A model generated the notes under the pieces. That model made no database searches, was not told where the DNA came from, and saw only the letters and a program-made list of their open reading frames with translations. A stretch of DNA of 26,969 nucleotides from JANNSX01 sp031403155 (GTDB taxonomy: Bacteria; Pseudomonadota; Alphaproteobacteria; Rhizobiales; Hyphomicrobiaceae). The stretch is taken from assembly GCA_031403155.1 (NCBI GenBank), contig JANNSX010000318.1, forward strand, positions 1 through 26,969, given 5' to 3'. Made by a program: the position numbers and the translations under genes. Within the stretch, counting starts at the first letter, position 1, and each line of letters starts with the position of its first letter. Below are positions 15,265 through 23,110 of the stretch, in pieces.

Positions 15265-15843
15265 GATGCGCGCCGTTCCCGGCCGCAGCGCCACGATCTC
15301 CCAGGCGAGATTTGCTTCCGTGCTTTCGATCCGGATGCGGTCGAGCACGGGCCAGTCGGTGTCCGCCAAAGCCGCGACAACGCGATCATAACTGCGCCGC
15401 CAATTGGGCTTGTCTGGTCGCGGCAGAACGGAGGAGACGAGTGCCAGCTCAATATGGCCGGCCGCCCGCCAGATGCGGGTGAGATGTCTGCCAGGCTCCT
15501 CGACGTAGTAGAGCACTTCGGAGGCGACGAGGGCAGCGATGGGTGTGCCTGCGGGCGTGAAGTCCTCCATGCGGGCGGCGTGCCGGGTGACCGGGATTGT
15601 ATCATGCCGGAGATCAGAAAGGAACTCCGCGTCCATATCGACGGCGACGTATTCGGAGGTTTCAACCGGCTCGAGCCAGCCGAGAAGATGGCCTTTGCCG
15701 CTGCCGATTTCGACGACCGGGCCGCGACCAGCCGAGCTGCGGATCAGCGAGGCGATGGCGGCATAACGCAAGCGTTCGACCGGGCAATCGAGAAACTCCC
15801 AGCGACCGGTCGCCGGAGCAGCCGTCACTGCAATGCCACTCAT
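15262..15843 (-). CDS. small class I SAM-dependent methyltransferase (NodS-like)
   Basis: A 193-residue methyltransferase. Motif I is VVEIGSGKG at 43-51, the acidic ribose-binding strand is VAVDMD at 66-71, and a later SEVLYYVEEPGRHL resembles the motif IV region of NodS-type N-methyltransferases. The N-terminal RWEFLDCPVERLRY also fits that group. Assignment to NodS is by motif impression; the substrate is unknown. ATG 15843 is chosen: a TATACT hexamer ends six bases upstream and no Shine-Dalgarno motif is present, suggesting a leaderless message. An open frame up to 15984 exists but runs through a repeat. The stop codon lies inside a perfect palindrome. Confidence 0.75.
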   Translation of the reverse strand: MSGIAVTAAPATGRWEFLDCPVERLRYAAIASLIRSSAGRGPVVEIGSGKGHLLGWLEPVETSEYVAVDMDAEFLSDLRHDTIPVTRHAARMEDFTPAGTPIAALVASEVLYYVEEPGRHLTRIWRAAGHIELALVSSVLPRPDKPNWRRSYDRVVAALADTDWPVLDRIRIESTEANLAWEIVALRPGTARI

Positions 15844-15849
15844 GGCGGG

Positions 15850-15855
15850 AGTATA
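15850..15855 (-). promoter_or_regulatory. candidate -10 box (leaderless start of the methyltransferase)
   Basis: TATACT on the minus strand ends six bases before the chosen ATG at 15843. No convincing -35 hexamer is found at the usual distance. With no ribosome-binding motif present, a leaderless transcript is possible but unproven. Confidence 0.3.
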
Positions 15856-15871
15856 GCAAACGATCGACGCT

Positions 15872-15969
15872 AGGGTGTTTCCGTTTTTCGTTGAATCACT
15901 TGAACACCCTAATTCCTTGGTTTGTCGTGCTTCTTTTCGGAAAACCGCTTCGCACTTTTCCGGAAGCAC
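15872..15969. repeat. two adjacent intergenic palindromes downstream of prs
   Basis: First palindrome: AGGGTGTT at 15872-15879 pairs with AACACCCT at 15903-15910. Second: GTGCTTC at 15927-15933 pairs with GAAGCAC at 15963-15969, with inner TTTTCGG/CCGAAA-like pairing. They fill the 171-base gap between prs and the methyltransferase. The second resembles a common Rhizobiales intergenic palindrome as I remember it. Confidence 0.6.
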
Positions 15970-16014
15970 TCTAAGCGATGTCACGAAACCGTGGTGGACC
16001 CAGAGACTGCGGTG

Positions 16015-16947
16015 TCAATCGAACAAGCTCGACACCGACTGCTCCTCGGCAGTGCGCCGGATCGCCTCGCCGATCAGAGTGTCCATCGGCAGGACGCGGA
16101 TGTTTTTCGCGGCCTTCACCGCCTGTGTCGGCTGGATCGAGTCCGTGATGACGAGGGTCGAAAGCTTCGAGCGCGCAACACGCGCGACCGCGCCGCCCGA
16201 AAGCACGCCGTGCGTGATGTAGCTCATCACCTCGATCGCCCCCTTGTTGATGAGCGCTTCGGCGGCGTTGCAGAGCGTGCCGCCGGAATCGACGATGTCG
16301 TCGACCAGCACGCAGCGCATGCCGGAGACATCGCCGATGACGTTCATGACCTCGGACTCACCCGCCCGCTCGCGCCGCTTGTCGACGATGGCGAGCGGCA
16401 CGCCGAGCCGGCTCGCCATCTGCCGGGCGCGCACGACGCCGCCGACGTCGGGCGAGACCACCATCAGTTTCGAGAGCTCGTAGTGCTCCTTGATGTCGCG
16501 CACGATGACGGGCGCGGCGAAGAGATTGTCGACGGGAATATCGAAGAAGCCCTGGATCTGGCCAGCATGCAGGTCGAGGGTGAGCACGCGATCGGCGCCG
16601 GCCCGCGTGATGAGATTGGCGACGAGCTTGGCCGAGATCGGTGTGCGGGGAAGCGGCTTGCGATCTTGCCGCGCATAGCCGAAATAGGGGATGACGGCGG
16701 TGATGCGCTTCGACGAGGAGCGCTTCAGCGCATCGATCAGGATCAGCAGCTCCATCAGGTGATCGTTCGCCGGGAACGAAGTCGACTGCAGGACGAACAT
16801 GTCCTCGCCGCGCACGTTTTCCTGGATCTCGACGAAGATCTCCATGTCGGCGAAGCGGCGGACGAGACTCTTCGTCAGCGGCAGGTCGAGGACACCTCCG
16901 ATCGCCTCGGCGAGCGGCCTGTTGGAGTTGCCGGCGACGAGCTTCAT
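16015..16947 (-). CDS. prs: ribose-phosphate pyrophosphokinase
   Basis: Makes PRPP from ribose 5-phosphate and ATP, feeding purine, pyrimidine, histidine and NAD synthesis. The 310-residue protein starts MKLVAGNSNRPLAEAIG; AAGGA lies seven bases upstream of this ATG, so I prefer it to one six codons earlier. The flexible-loop K190-R191-R192 (VDKRRER), the phosphate loop around 167-175 (PDVGGVVRAR) and the PRPP-binding motif VLVDDIVDSGGTL at 213-225 are intact. Length fits bacterial class I PRPP synthetases. A strong hairpin separates it from the upstream lipoprotein gene. Confidence 0.97.
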   Translation of the reverse strand: MKLVAGNSNRPLAEAIGGVLDLPLTKSLVRRFADMEIFVEIQENVRGEDMFVLQSTSFPANDHLMELLILIDALKRSSSKRITAVIPYFGYARQDRKPLPRTPISAKLVANLITRAGADRVLTLDLHAGQIQGFFDIPVDNLFAAPVIVRDIKEHYELSKLMVVSPDVGGVVRARQMASRLGVPLAIVDKRRERAGESEVMNVIGDVSGMRCVLVDDIVDSGGTLCNAAEALINKGAIEVMSYITHGVLSGGAVARVARSKLSTLVITDSIQPTQAVKAAKNIRVLPMDTLIGEAIRRTAEEQSVSSLFD

Positions 16948-17025
16948 GAGGGATCCTTCGAGCAAGCGTCGATGAGCATCGCGCGAGGGCCGCTGGCGTC
17001 GTCGCGCGAGCGGTCCATAACAAGA

Positions 17026-17056
17026 GAGGCCCGGGTCTGTAAACGACCCAGGCCTC
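17026..17056 (-). terminator. strong hairpin downstream of the lipoprotein gene
   Basis: GAGGCC plus GGGTC pair with GACCC plus GGCCTC across the loop TGTAAAC, each arm carrying one unpaired base. It lies 46 bases past the lipoprotein stop and 79 bases before the prs start. On the minus strand it is followed by TCTTGTT, a weak U-rich tail. It probably ends the lipoprotein transcript. Confidence 0.6.
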
Positions 17057-17102
17057 GATTTGTGTCAATTACGTGAAGGGGATGACTTGCGAGACGCAGC
17101 GA

Positions 17103-18227
17103 TCAATTCACCGCCGCCGCGCGCTTGCCGTCCGTAATGATTTTGACGATCTTGGGCGCCGCTCCTGCCGCCGCTGCATCCGCCGTCCGGCCCCAGGCGC
17201 CGTCCAACGAGCCCTGCGGAATGACCGGCGACTGCGTCGCGGTGCTCAGATATTGACCGGCCGGATCGTGCACGACCCAGGAGATCTTGATCTTCTGCTT
17301 GCCACCCTCGGGCTGGCCCATCGCCACCTTGCCCTTGATGATGAAAGCACCCGGCGTTGGTGCATCGACGACCTCATAGCCTTGTCCGGTCAGCTGCTTG
17401 CGGATCGCTTTCGTCAGCGATTCCTGACCGTCGCCCGGTGCGCCTTCGACCGGCGGCACAACCACGATCTTGCGGCCAGCCGTAAGGGCTGCGCTCGCGC
17501 CCGTGCCCGCTACGACTTCTCCGGTCTGCAGCGCGCCGCCTTGGCTGTTGTTCAACTGGACATTCGCGGACTTGACGCCCGTGCCCGACTGGTTGAGTGC
17601 GGCACCCGAGTCAGCAATCGCGGCAGATCCCGCGGCGCCTGGATCGAGCGTCGTCGCCGCGCCCGTCGCCGTACCTCCAGCAACCAGCGGCTCACCCGTG
17701 CCCGGTTGCGTCGGCACCCAGGCGGACAGCTGCGTCGCCGTCGCGGTCGCGATCCGGTTCAACACGCCTGCATCCACGGTTGCCCAGGGATCCCCGGTCA
17801 CCTTGCCCGGGGCGAACTCCTCGCCAGTGATGCGATGGGCGCGCTGGCCGCTCTTGTCGCTGACATCCCAAATGTAAGAGAGCTTGGAGCCGGACTTCTC
17901 GGGCGCGGCGACGATGTAGCCTTTGACCGTGTAGTCGGTCGGCTCGGAGGCCGTGCGCGCCACCGGGATGCCCTGCCGCTCGACCTCGCTGACGAGGCCG
18001 GCTGTCAGTTGGGCGGATACATTGGCGGGAGCGCCGACGAGCGGCACGAAGGCGAGCTTCGCCTTCTGCGGCACTGGCGCAACGGCCGCCTGCGGGCCGG
18101 CGTTGCCGCCGCCGAATACGGAATCGCTGTTGCCGCAGCCGGTAAGTGTTCCAGCGGCGGCGATCGATACGACCATGGCGACGGCGCGCAAGGCGCGCTT
18201 AGTCGCATTAGCAAATGCTCTCGTCAC
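17103..18227 (-). CDS. lipoprotein with tandem-duplicated domain, function unknown
   Basis: A 374-residue protein if the GTG at 18227 is the start. That start gives a good lipoprotein signal: charged KRALR, a hydrophobic stretch, then the lipobox L-T-G-C with lipidated C31. A G-rich sequence lies nine bases upstream. Two similar domains follow, about 57-170 and 252-366. Each contains a V-P-x-x-G-A-P opening, a QG turn, an x-x-K-G strand, a K-x-x-x-W-x-V-x-D segment and a P-x-G-x-x-x-G-x-W stretch. An Ala/Gly/Thr-rich linker joins them. It probably sits in the periplasm, anchored to a membrane. I do not recognise a named function. An internal ATG at codon 18 would remove the charged part of the signal. 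Confidence 0.8.
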   Translation of the reverse strand: MTRAFANATKRALRAVAMVVSIAAAGTLTGCGNSDSVFGGGNAGPQAAVAPVPQKAKLAFVPLVGAPANVSAQLTAGLVSEVERQGIPVARTASEPTDYTVKGYIVAAPEKSGSKLSYIWDVSDKSGQRAHRITGEEFAPGKVTGDPWATVDAGVLNRIATATATQLSAWVPTQPGTGEPLVAGGTATGAATTLDPGAAGSAAIADSGAALNQSGTGVKSANVQLNNSQGGALQTGEVVAGTGASAALTAGRKIVVVPPVEGAPGDGQESLTKAIRKQLTGQGYEVVDAPTPGAFIIKGKVAMGQPEGGKQKIKISWVVHDPAGQYLSTATQSPVIPQGSLDGAWGRTADAAAAGAAPKIVKIITDGKRAAAVN

Positions 18228-18463
18228 GGGTGGTAACCCCCCTGTCCGTGTGACGCGCTGTCTCCGGCACGAAAAACTAACGACGCAACTAAAAGTCCGC
18301 AAGAGCAAAACAGATGTACAAAGCAAATGCGAGGAACATAGTACCGGCACGCTGCTTTCGTTACTAGCGGCTCCCATCGGGCCCGTCCAATCTTTTCCCC
18401 GGTCGAAGCTGCCGGAGTGGTGCGCAACCGGGGAAAAGCCACACCTCGACTGTGGATATCTCG

Positions 18464-19231
18464 CTATTTCAAGACGATGGCGGATATTTGTCGGCCGTAA
18501 TCGGCTTCTTTGCGGTGGGTCGTGCGGCGGAACGAGAAAAACCGCGATTCGTTGGCATAAGTGTCGGTGGACGCGTCCTCGATCGTGCCGATTCCCGCCC
18601 GGACGAGACGGTCGCGGCAGAAGGCCGGGAGGTCGAAGCGGGGCTTGGCACCGGGATGCTGGTGGAAAAAGCGGGTGCTGCCGGGGGCCGTGGCGAGGAA
18701 TTCGCGCTCGAATTCGGGACCGACCTCGTAGGACCCCGGGCCGATCGATGGGCCGATGGCGGCTGCGATTCGCTCCCTCCGGGCGCCGAGCCGCTCCATG
18801 GCGGCGATGGTCGCCTCGAGGACGCCCGTGAGGGCCCCGCGCCAGCCCGCATGGGCGGCTCCGACGACTTTGGCGTCGGGATCGGCGAACAGCACGGGTG
18901 CGCAGTCGGCCGTCAATATGCCAATGGCGAGCCCTGGCGTGGCGGTGACGAGGGCGTCGGCCTTGGGCCGGTCGCCGGTCCAGGGCGCCTCGACGATGAG
19001 AGCATCGGGGCTGTGCACCTGCCAGGGCGACAGCAGGCGTTCGGGGGCGCCACCAAGCGCCACCGCGACCCGGGCGCGGTTCTCGCTGACCTTGGCCGCG
19101 TCGTCGCGGGAGCCCTGGCCGCAGTTGAGCGAGCCATAGACGCCATCGGACACGCCGCCCTGCCGCGTGAAGAAGCCATGTGCCACGCCGTCCAGGCGCG
19201 CGAGGGCGTCCGCCTCGATCCGTACCGCCAT
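18464..19231 (-). CDS. pgeF: peptidoglycan editing factor PgeF (laccase-domain, YfiH family)
   Basis: The family hydrolyses or edits UDP-MurNAc dipeptide errors in E. coli and binds a metal through His/Cys residues. The 255-residue protein has all ligands: H73 in WQVHSPD, C110 in TADCAPVLF and H127 in AAHAGWRG. Length and motif order match the family. It follows midA after 44 bases on the same strand, and the lipoprotein gene lies downstream after 236 bases, which hold the lipoprotein leader and no other gene. Older annotations call this a polyphenol oxidase. Confidence 0.93.
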   Translation of the reverse strand: MAVRIEADALARLDGVAHGFFTRQGGVSDGVYGSLNCGQGSRDDAAKVSENRARVAVALGGAPERLLSPWQVHSPDALIVEAPWTGDRPKADALVTATPGLAIGILTADCAPVLFADPDAKVVGAAHAGWRGALTGVLEATIAAMERLGARRERIAAAIGPSIGPGSYEVGPEFEREFLATAPGSTRFFHQHPGAKPRFDLPAFCRDRLVRAGIGTIEDASTDTYANESRFFSFRRTTHRKEADYGRQISAIVLK

Positions 19232-19275
19232 GGTGTCTTCGGCTCCGTCGTTGAGGGTTTCCCGGCTTTACCAGA

Positions 19276-20358
19276 TCAGAAGCCGGGCAGTCTTGCGATG
19301 CCCGGTGTTTTGAGTGCGAGCGCTTTGAAACGGCTTCCCATGCCGGTGGGGTCGATGAGCCGGAGCACACCTGCCTCGACGGCCGTGGCCTGGGCCGGTG
19401 CCGCGGTGCTCATGAGCCGCTGCGTCCGCTCGACGATGCCGAGGGCACCCAGGAAGGCCGCCTGTGGGACCGGCCCTTCGACATCGAGGCCGTGCGCTCG
19501 GCCCATGCTCGCGAAAGCCTCGAAGTCGACCTGGGCGCTGAGATCCGTTTCTCCGGCGCGGATCAGCGGATCGGAACGCCCATGGCGCGACACGGCCTGC
19601 AGCGTATCGCCCAAGCCCGAGCGCTCATGGCCATAGTCGATGAAGAGAGCAACCGTAGGCGCGATGCGGCTTCGCTCCGCGATTGCCCCGATGAGCGTTT
19701 CGGCATCGGGCCGGAACTCGAGAATGCTGCCCTCGGGGGCAGTGGCCGCAATGCCGGTCGCGATCCCGCTCGCGTTGCCGAAGCGGAGCAGGCCGTCATC
19801 CGCGATTTCGACCGCTCGCTCGTGCCAGTTGCCATTTCGCCGAAAGAGCTGCCGGACCGGCAGGGCATCGATCACCTCATTGGCGATGATGACAGCAGGG
19901 CCCGGCGGCACATCTTCGAGCCGCTCGTACCAATGTAGGTGGCAGGGCGAAGGAGCGAGAGGCTGCCGTTGTATCGCCGCCAGCGCCGGGCTCGGCTCGA
20001 CCATATACACCGTGAGGCGGTCAAGGAATCCCGGCACGACCTTCAGCGCCCGGAGCGCATCCGCCATCAGCGTGCCCCGGCCCGGCCCGATCTCGATCAG
20101 GCGACGCGGCGCGCCCGGCGCGATCATCCCAGCCACGACCGCGCTCCACAGGCCGATCAACTCGCCGAACACCTGGCTGATCTCCGGCGCCGTGATGAAG
20201 TCGCCGGTCCGCCCGATCGCCTCGCGGCGGCGGTAATAGCCGTGCTCGGGATGGCCGAGGGCGAGAGCCATGTAGTCGTGAACGCTCATCGGGCCTTCGG
20301 CGGCGATTTGCGCCCGGATGATCTGGTCGAGCGGCGTCAGTCCATCGCCGCCGGACAT
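19276..20358 (-). CDS. SAM-dependent methyltransferase, MidA/NDUFAF7 family
   Basis: Homologue of mitochondrial NDUFAF7, the arginine methyltransferase acting on a complex I subunit during assembly. The 360-residue protein has the family block GDFITAPEISQVFGE at 52-66, SAM motif I EIGPGRG at 89-95 and NEVIDALPV at 160-168. The ATG at 20358 directly abuts the TGA of lgt, so the two are translationally coupled. A role in NADH dehydrogenase assembly in the bacterium is inferred from the family. Confidence 0.9.
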   Translation of the reverse strand: MSGGDGLTPLDQIIRAQIAAEGPMSVHDYMALALGHPEHGYYRRREAIGRTGDFITAPEISQVFGELIGLWSAVVAGMIAPGAPRRLIEIGPGRGTLMADALRALKVVPGFLDRLTVYMVEPSPALAAIQRQPLAPSPCHLHWYERLEDVPPGPAVIIANEVIDALPVRQLFRRNGNWHERAVEIADDGLLRFGNASGIATGIAATAPEGSILEFRPDAETLIGAIAERSRIAPTVALFIDYGHERSGLGDTLQAVSRHGRSDPLIRAGETDLSAQVDFEAFASMGRAHGLDVEGPVPQAAFLGALGIVERTQRLMSTAAPAQATAVEAGVLRLIDPTGMGSRFKALALKTPGIARLPGF

Positions 20359-21189
20359 TCAGGGCGTCCCCGGCTGGGCGGCACGCGCTTGGCCGATGAA
20401 GAACATCCCGATGAGGATCATGGGGACTGAATAGAACATGCCAGCGGGAACAGGGGCGTTGGGCCAGAACCAGAGCGCGTCGGGCTCGCGAAAGAGTTCT
20501 CCAATGATGCGGAACGCGCCGTAGAGGACCAGGAACGCACCGATGATCGTGCCGGGCCGCTCCAGCGCTTTGCGGCGCCAGACCAGGACGGCGAGGATGC
20601 CAAACATGACGACACCCTCGAGGAACCCCTCGTAAATCTGGCTGGGATGCCGGGGATCGGGACCCGCGCCTGGAAACACCATGGCCCAGGACACGTCCGT
20701 CACCCGGCCATAGACCTCGGCATTGATGAAGTTGGCGACGCGGCCGAAGAACAGGCCGAAAGGCACGCCGGCGGCCGCGAGGTCGTAGGCGGTGAGCGGG
20801 TTCATCTTGACCGAGCGGGCGAAGATCAGAAGTGCAAGGCCTACTCCGAGGAGCCCGCCATGGAAGGCCATGCCGCCCTGCCACACCTTGAAGATGTCGA
20901 GCGGGTGCTCGAGGAAGTAGCCGGGCTCGTAGAGCAGCATGAAGCCGAGGCGGCCACCGAGCACGACGCCGAGCGTCGTCCACAGCAGCATGCTGTCGGC
21001 TTGATCGGCGCTCATGGGCGGAGCGCCGCCCCACAGATGGCCCTGTTTCAGGAGCCGGCGAATGTAGAGCCAGCCGAGCAGCAGCCCGGCCATATAGGCG
21101 AGGCCATACCAGCGCACCGTGATCGGCCCGAGCGAGAAGGCGACGGGATCAATCACTGGATAGGTGATGACGAGGAGGTCAAGCGACAT
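20359..21189 (-). CDS. lgt: phosphatidylglycerol--prolipoprotein diacylglyceryl transferase
   Basis: Inner-membrane enzyme that transfers diacylglycerol to the lipobox cysteine of prolipoproteins. The 276-residue polytopic protein has the Lgt signature GRVANFINAEVYGR at 149-162, the conserved AFHGG at 108-112, and RHPSQIYEGFLEG. The start MSLDLLVITYP at 21189 has GGAG six bases upstream; an open frame to 21288 passes through hairpins and is rejected. It heads the lgt-midA-pgeF run and ends directly at the midA start. Its ribosome binding site lies inside a leader hairpin. The neighbouring lipoprotein gene is a plausible client. Confidence 0.96.
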   Translation of the reverse strand: MSLDLLVITYPVIDPVAFSLGPITVRWYGLAYMAGLLLGWLYIRRLLKQGHLWGGAPPMSADQADSMLLWTTLGVVLGGRLGFMLLYEPGYFLEHPLDIFKVWQGGMAFHGGLLGVGLALLIFARSVKMNPLTAYDLAAAGVPFGLFFGRVANFINAEVYGRVTDVSWAMVFPGAGPDPRHPSQIYEGFLEGVVMFGILAVLVWRRKALERPGTIIGAFLVLYGAFRIIGELFREPDALWFWPNAPVPAGMFYSVPMILIGMFFIGQARAAQPGTP

Positions 21190-21195
21190 CGAAAA

Positions 21196-21243
21196 CTCCG
21201 CCCGTTCGTGGGCGGGCGGAGACTGCGTCCCGTTAGCGGACGC
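21196..21243 (-). promoter_or_regulatory. lgt: two leader hairpins covering the lgt ribosome binding site
   Basis: CTCCGCCCG at 21196-21204 pairs perfectly with CGGGCGGAG at 21213-21221. On the mRNA strand the GGAG motif of lgt is part of this stem. A second hairpin, GCGTCC/GGACGC, occupies 21225-21243. Together they could limit lgt translation initiation. No ligand-binding core like a known riboswitch is recognised. Confidence 0.45.
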
Positions 21244-21318
21244 GTCAAGGATGGCTTGCTGCGCTCTTGGGTGGGGCTCATACTTCACGCCAACGCAGCT
21301 CTTGGAAGGCCGCCAGTC

Positions 21319-21576
21319 ATGACCCAGACCAACAATCGCCTCTTCGACGAGATCGGCAAGATGATGACCGGCGCTGCCGGTGCCGCGCAGGGTATGAAGC
21401 GCGAGGTCGAAACGATGGTGAGGAGCCAGGGCGAAAAATGGCTCCGCGACATGGACGTCGTCCAGCGCGAGGAGTTCGAGGCGGTCAAGGCCATGGCCGA
21501 GAAGGCGCGGATGGAGAATGAGGAGCTGACGGCGCGGCTGGCGGCGCTCGAGGCGCGGCTCGGGTCATCGACCTGA
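21319..21576 (+). CDS. ubiK: accessory factor UbiK family protein (BMFP)
   Basis: A small 85-residue protein. The N-terminal half contains FDEIGKMMTGAAG, an amphipathic membrane-binding helix, and the C-terminus (about 48-82) is a leucine/glutamate-rich coiled coil (ELTARLAALEARLG). In E. coli, UbiK helps ubiquinone biosynthesis under oxic conditions and forms trimers. The ATG at 21319 follows GGAAGG by nine bases. It is divergent from lgt with 129 bases between the starts. A strong symmetrical hairpin follows the stop. Confidence 0.88.
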   Translation: MTQTNNRLFDEIGKMMTGAAGAAQGMKREVETMVRSQGEKWLRDMDVVQREEFEAVKAMAEKARMENEELTARLAALEARLGSST

Positions 21577-21583
21577 ACGAGAT

Positions 21584-21615
21584 TGGCCCGGGTGGAGCGA
21601 TCTCCACCCGGGCCA
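21584..21615. terminator. strong bidirectional terminator-type hairpin
   Basis: TGGCCCGGGTGGAG and CTCCACCCGGGCCA form a perfect 14-bp stem around the loop CGAT. It starts eight bases after the ubiK stop and ends 25 bases before the stop of the convergent RTX gene, so it can serve both transcripts. No long T-tract follows. Confidence 0.75.
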
Positions 21616-21640
21616 TTGCACTTGTCTTGCGACGCGGTGA

Positions 21641-22687
21641 TCAGACCACCGCGAAGTCGCTCAAGATCAGGAAGTCCGAGAAACCGGCAGTGCCGACGAA
21701 TTGGGCGACGAGAACGCGGCCGCCAGCGGCGGTGCCGTTCGAGTCGAACCAGAGTGAGTCGGCATCCGTCTCGTAGATGAACTGAGCGTTTGCCGCCGTG
21801 GCGAAGCCCGACAGGTTGTTGACGAGTTCATTGCCGGTCAGCGTCGCGCCGATATTGAAGTCGAAGTTTTCGATCTGCAACTTGTCCGACTGACCGATCG
21901 GGTTGAAGCCGTAGATGAAGTCGAAGCCGTTGTTGTTCTCGAGCACGAAGCGGTCGGCGCCCGAGCCCCAGGCCCCTTCGCCGTGCAAGTGATCGTTGCC
22001 GGAGCCGCCGATCAGGGTCTCGGAGCCGTTGGCGTCATAGATGTGGTCGTTGCCGCCAAAACCCCACGCCGTGCCACCGACGCCGGGCTGCAGGTTGTCG
22101 GCCTGGTTGGAGCCCATGACGTTCTCCATCAGCGAGAACGTGTCGCCGAGCGCACCGCCGCCAACCGTGCTGGAGACGAGGTAGGCCGTCACGCCGGTGG
22201 CCGAGTCGCCGTAGTAGGCGGTATCGACGCCGTTGCCGCCGAGGAACTTGTCGGCGCCGAGGCCGCCGAACATGAAGTCATCGCCATTCTGGCCGTTGAG
22301 GACGTCGTCGCCATCGCCACCCGAGAGAGTGTCGGCATCGGCGCCGCCTGCGAGCAGGTCGTTGCCGCCTTCGCCCGAGAGAATGTCGAAGCCAGCGGCG
22401 CCTGAGATTTTGTCGTTGCCGGTGCCGCCGCGCATGTCGTCATCGCCGAGGCCGCCACGCAGGTCGTCGTCGCCGACGCCACCGATCAGCTTGTCGTTGC
22501 CGGCTTCGCCCAGCAGAATGTCGTTGCCGGCATTGCCGAACAGCTGGTCGTTGCCGATGCCGCCGAAGATGCTGTCGTTGCCGAAGTTGCCCTTCAGGAT
22601 GTCGTCGCCGTCGAAGCCGTAGATCTTGTCCGCGAGCGCCGTGCCGATGATGGTGTTGTTGAGGGCGTTGCCTTTGAGAATTGCCAT
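21641..22687 (-). CDS. RTX-repeat calcium-binding protein, probably type I secreted
   Basis: A 348-residue acidic protein. Fifteen contiguous nine-residue RTX repeats (G-G-x-G-x-D-x-h-x type) span residues 24-158, and three or four more lie near 240-275. These bind calcium and form a parallel beta-roll outside the cell. There is no N-terminal signal peptide; the C-terminus ends in a hydrophobic FLILSDFAVV, fitting a type I secretion signal. A region after about residue 285 (DRFVLENNNGFDFIYGF) resembles the serralysin C-terminal domain, but no protease or other enzymatic domain is present. ATG 22687 is chosen because GGGAG lies six bases upstream. No ABC transporter or membrane fusion gene is nearby. 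It sits between ubiK and ybjN in an otherwise conserved block. Confidence 0.9.
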   Translation of the reverse strand: MAILKGNALNNTIIGTALADKIYGFDGDDILKGNFGNDSIFGGIGNDQLFGNAGNDILLGEAGNDKLIGGVGDDDLRGGLGDDDMRGGTGNDKISGAAGFDILSGEGGNDLLAGGADADTLSGGDGDDVLNGQNGDDFMFGGLGADKFLGGNGVDTAYYGDSATGVTAYLVSSTVGGGALGDTFSLMENVMGSNQADNLQPGVGGTAWGFGGNDHIYDANGSETLIGGSGNDHLHGEGAWGSGADRFVLENNNGFDFIYGFNPIGQSDKLQIENFDFNIGATLTGNELVNNLSGFATAANAQFIYETDADSLWFDSNGTAAGGRVLVAQFVGTAGFSDFLILSDFAVV

Positions 22688-23110
22688 GGTCATCTCCCGA
22701 TCCTGGGTTGTTGTTTTTTCAGCCGTCCGACTGTTCTCGTCCGACCAGTGATTATTTGGGGGATGCAAGGCGGCTTGTAAGTCACGGACGTAACAGGTGG
22801 CCGACATACTGGTAACGCCGGCCCCGGAACCGTCATCCCGATTTCACCCACCGGTGCGCAGGCGGCGAGGCGGCCCTTTTTCCACAAGGGAATAGCCATG
22901 CCCTCGAAATCGTCACGAAATCCGCCCTCTATCGGCCTCCAGAACCAGTTAGACGTGGAGAAGATCGGGCCCTGCTTGCGACTCATGACTCGCGGGGTTT
23001 AGGTCGCAATCTCGATCCGGTACCCGGCTGCCGGCGCCACCGCGAGTTGGCGGTAGGGTTAACGGCCTCGGGACGCGAAGACGGTCTCGAGCGGGAATAA
23101 AGGAAGGCGC
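22688..23110. other. 423-base gap without a convincing gene
   Basis: This stretch holds the promoter region of the RTX gene, with a direct repeat GTCGGACG separated by GAGAACA on the minus strand near 22720-22742, and the leader of the YbjN-domain gene. One 98-codon minus-strand open frame (22690-22986) lacks a ribosome binding site and overlaps the RTX leader; it is not credited. I see no RNA gene here. Confidence 0.6.

Noticed and set aside
18228..19370. Upstream extension of the lipoprotein frame to 755 codons
   Set aside because: The extension is an alternative frame of pgeF. The lipoprotein signal and lipobox place the start at the GTG at 18227.
22214..22618. A 27-base periodic repeat that could look like a CRISPR or tandem repeat array
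   Set aside because: The period equals nine codons and encodes the RTX calcium-binding repeats; units diverge at synonymous and variable positions as expected for protein repeats.
22690..22986. A 98-codon minus-strand open frame before the RTX gene
   Set aside because: No ribosome binding site, no family resemblance, and it covers the RTX promoter and leader.
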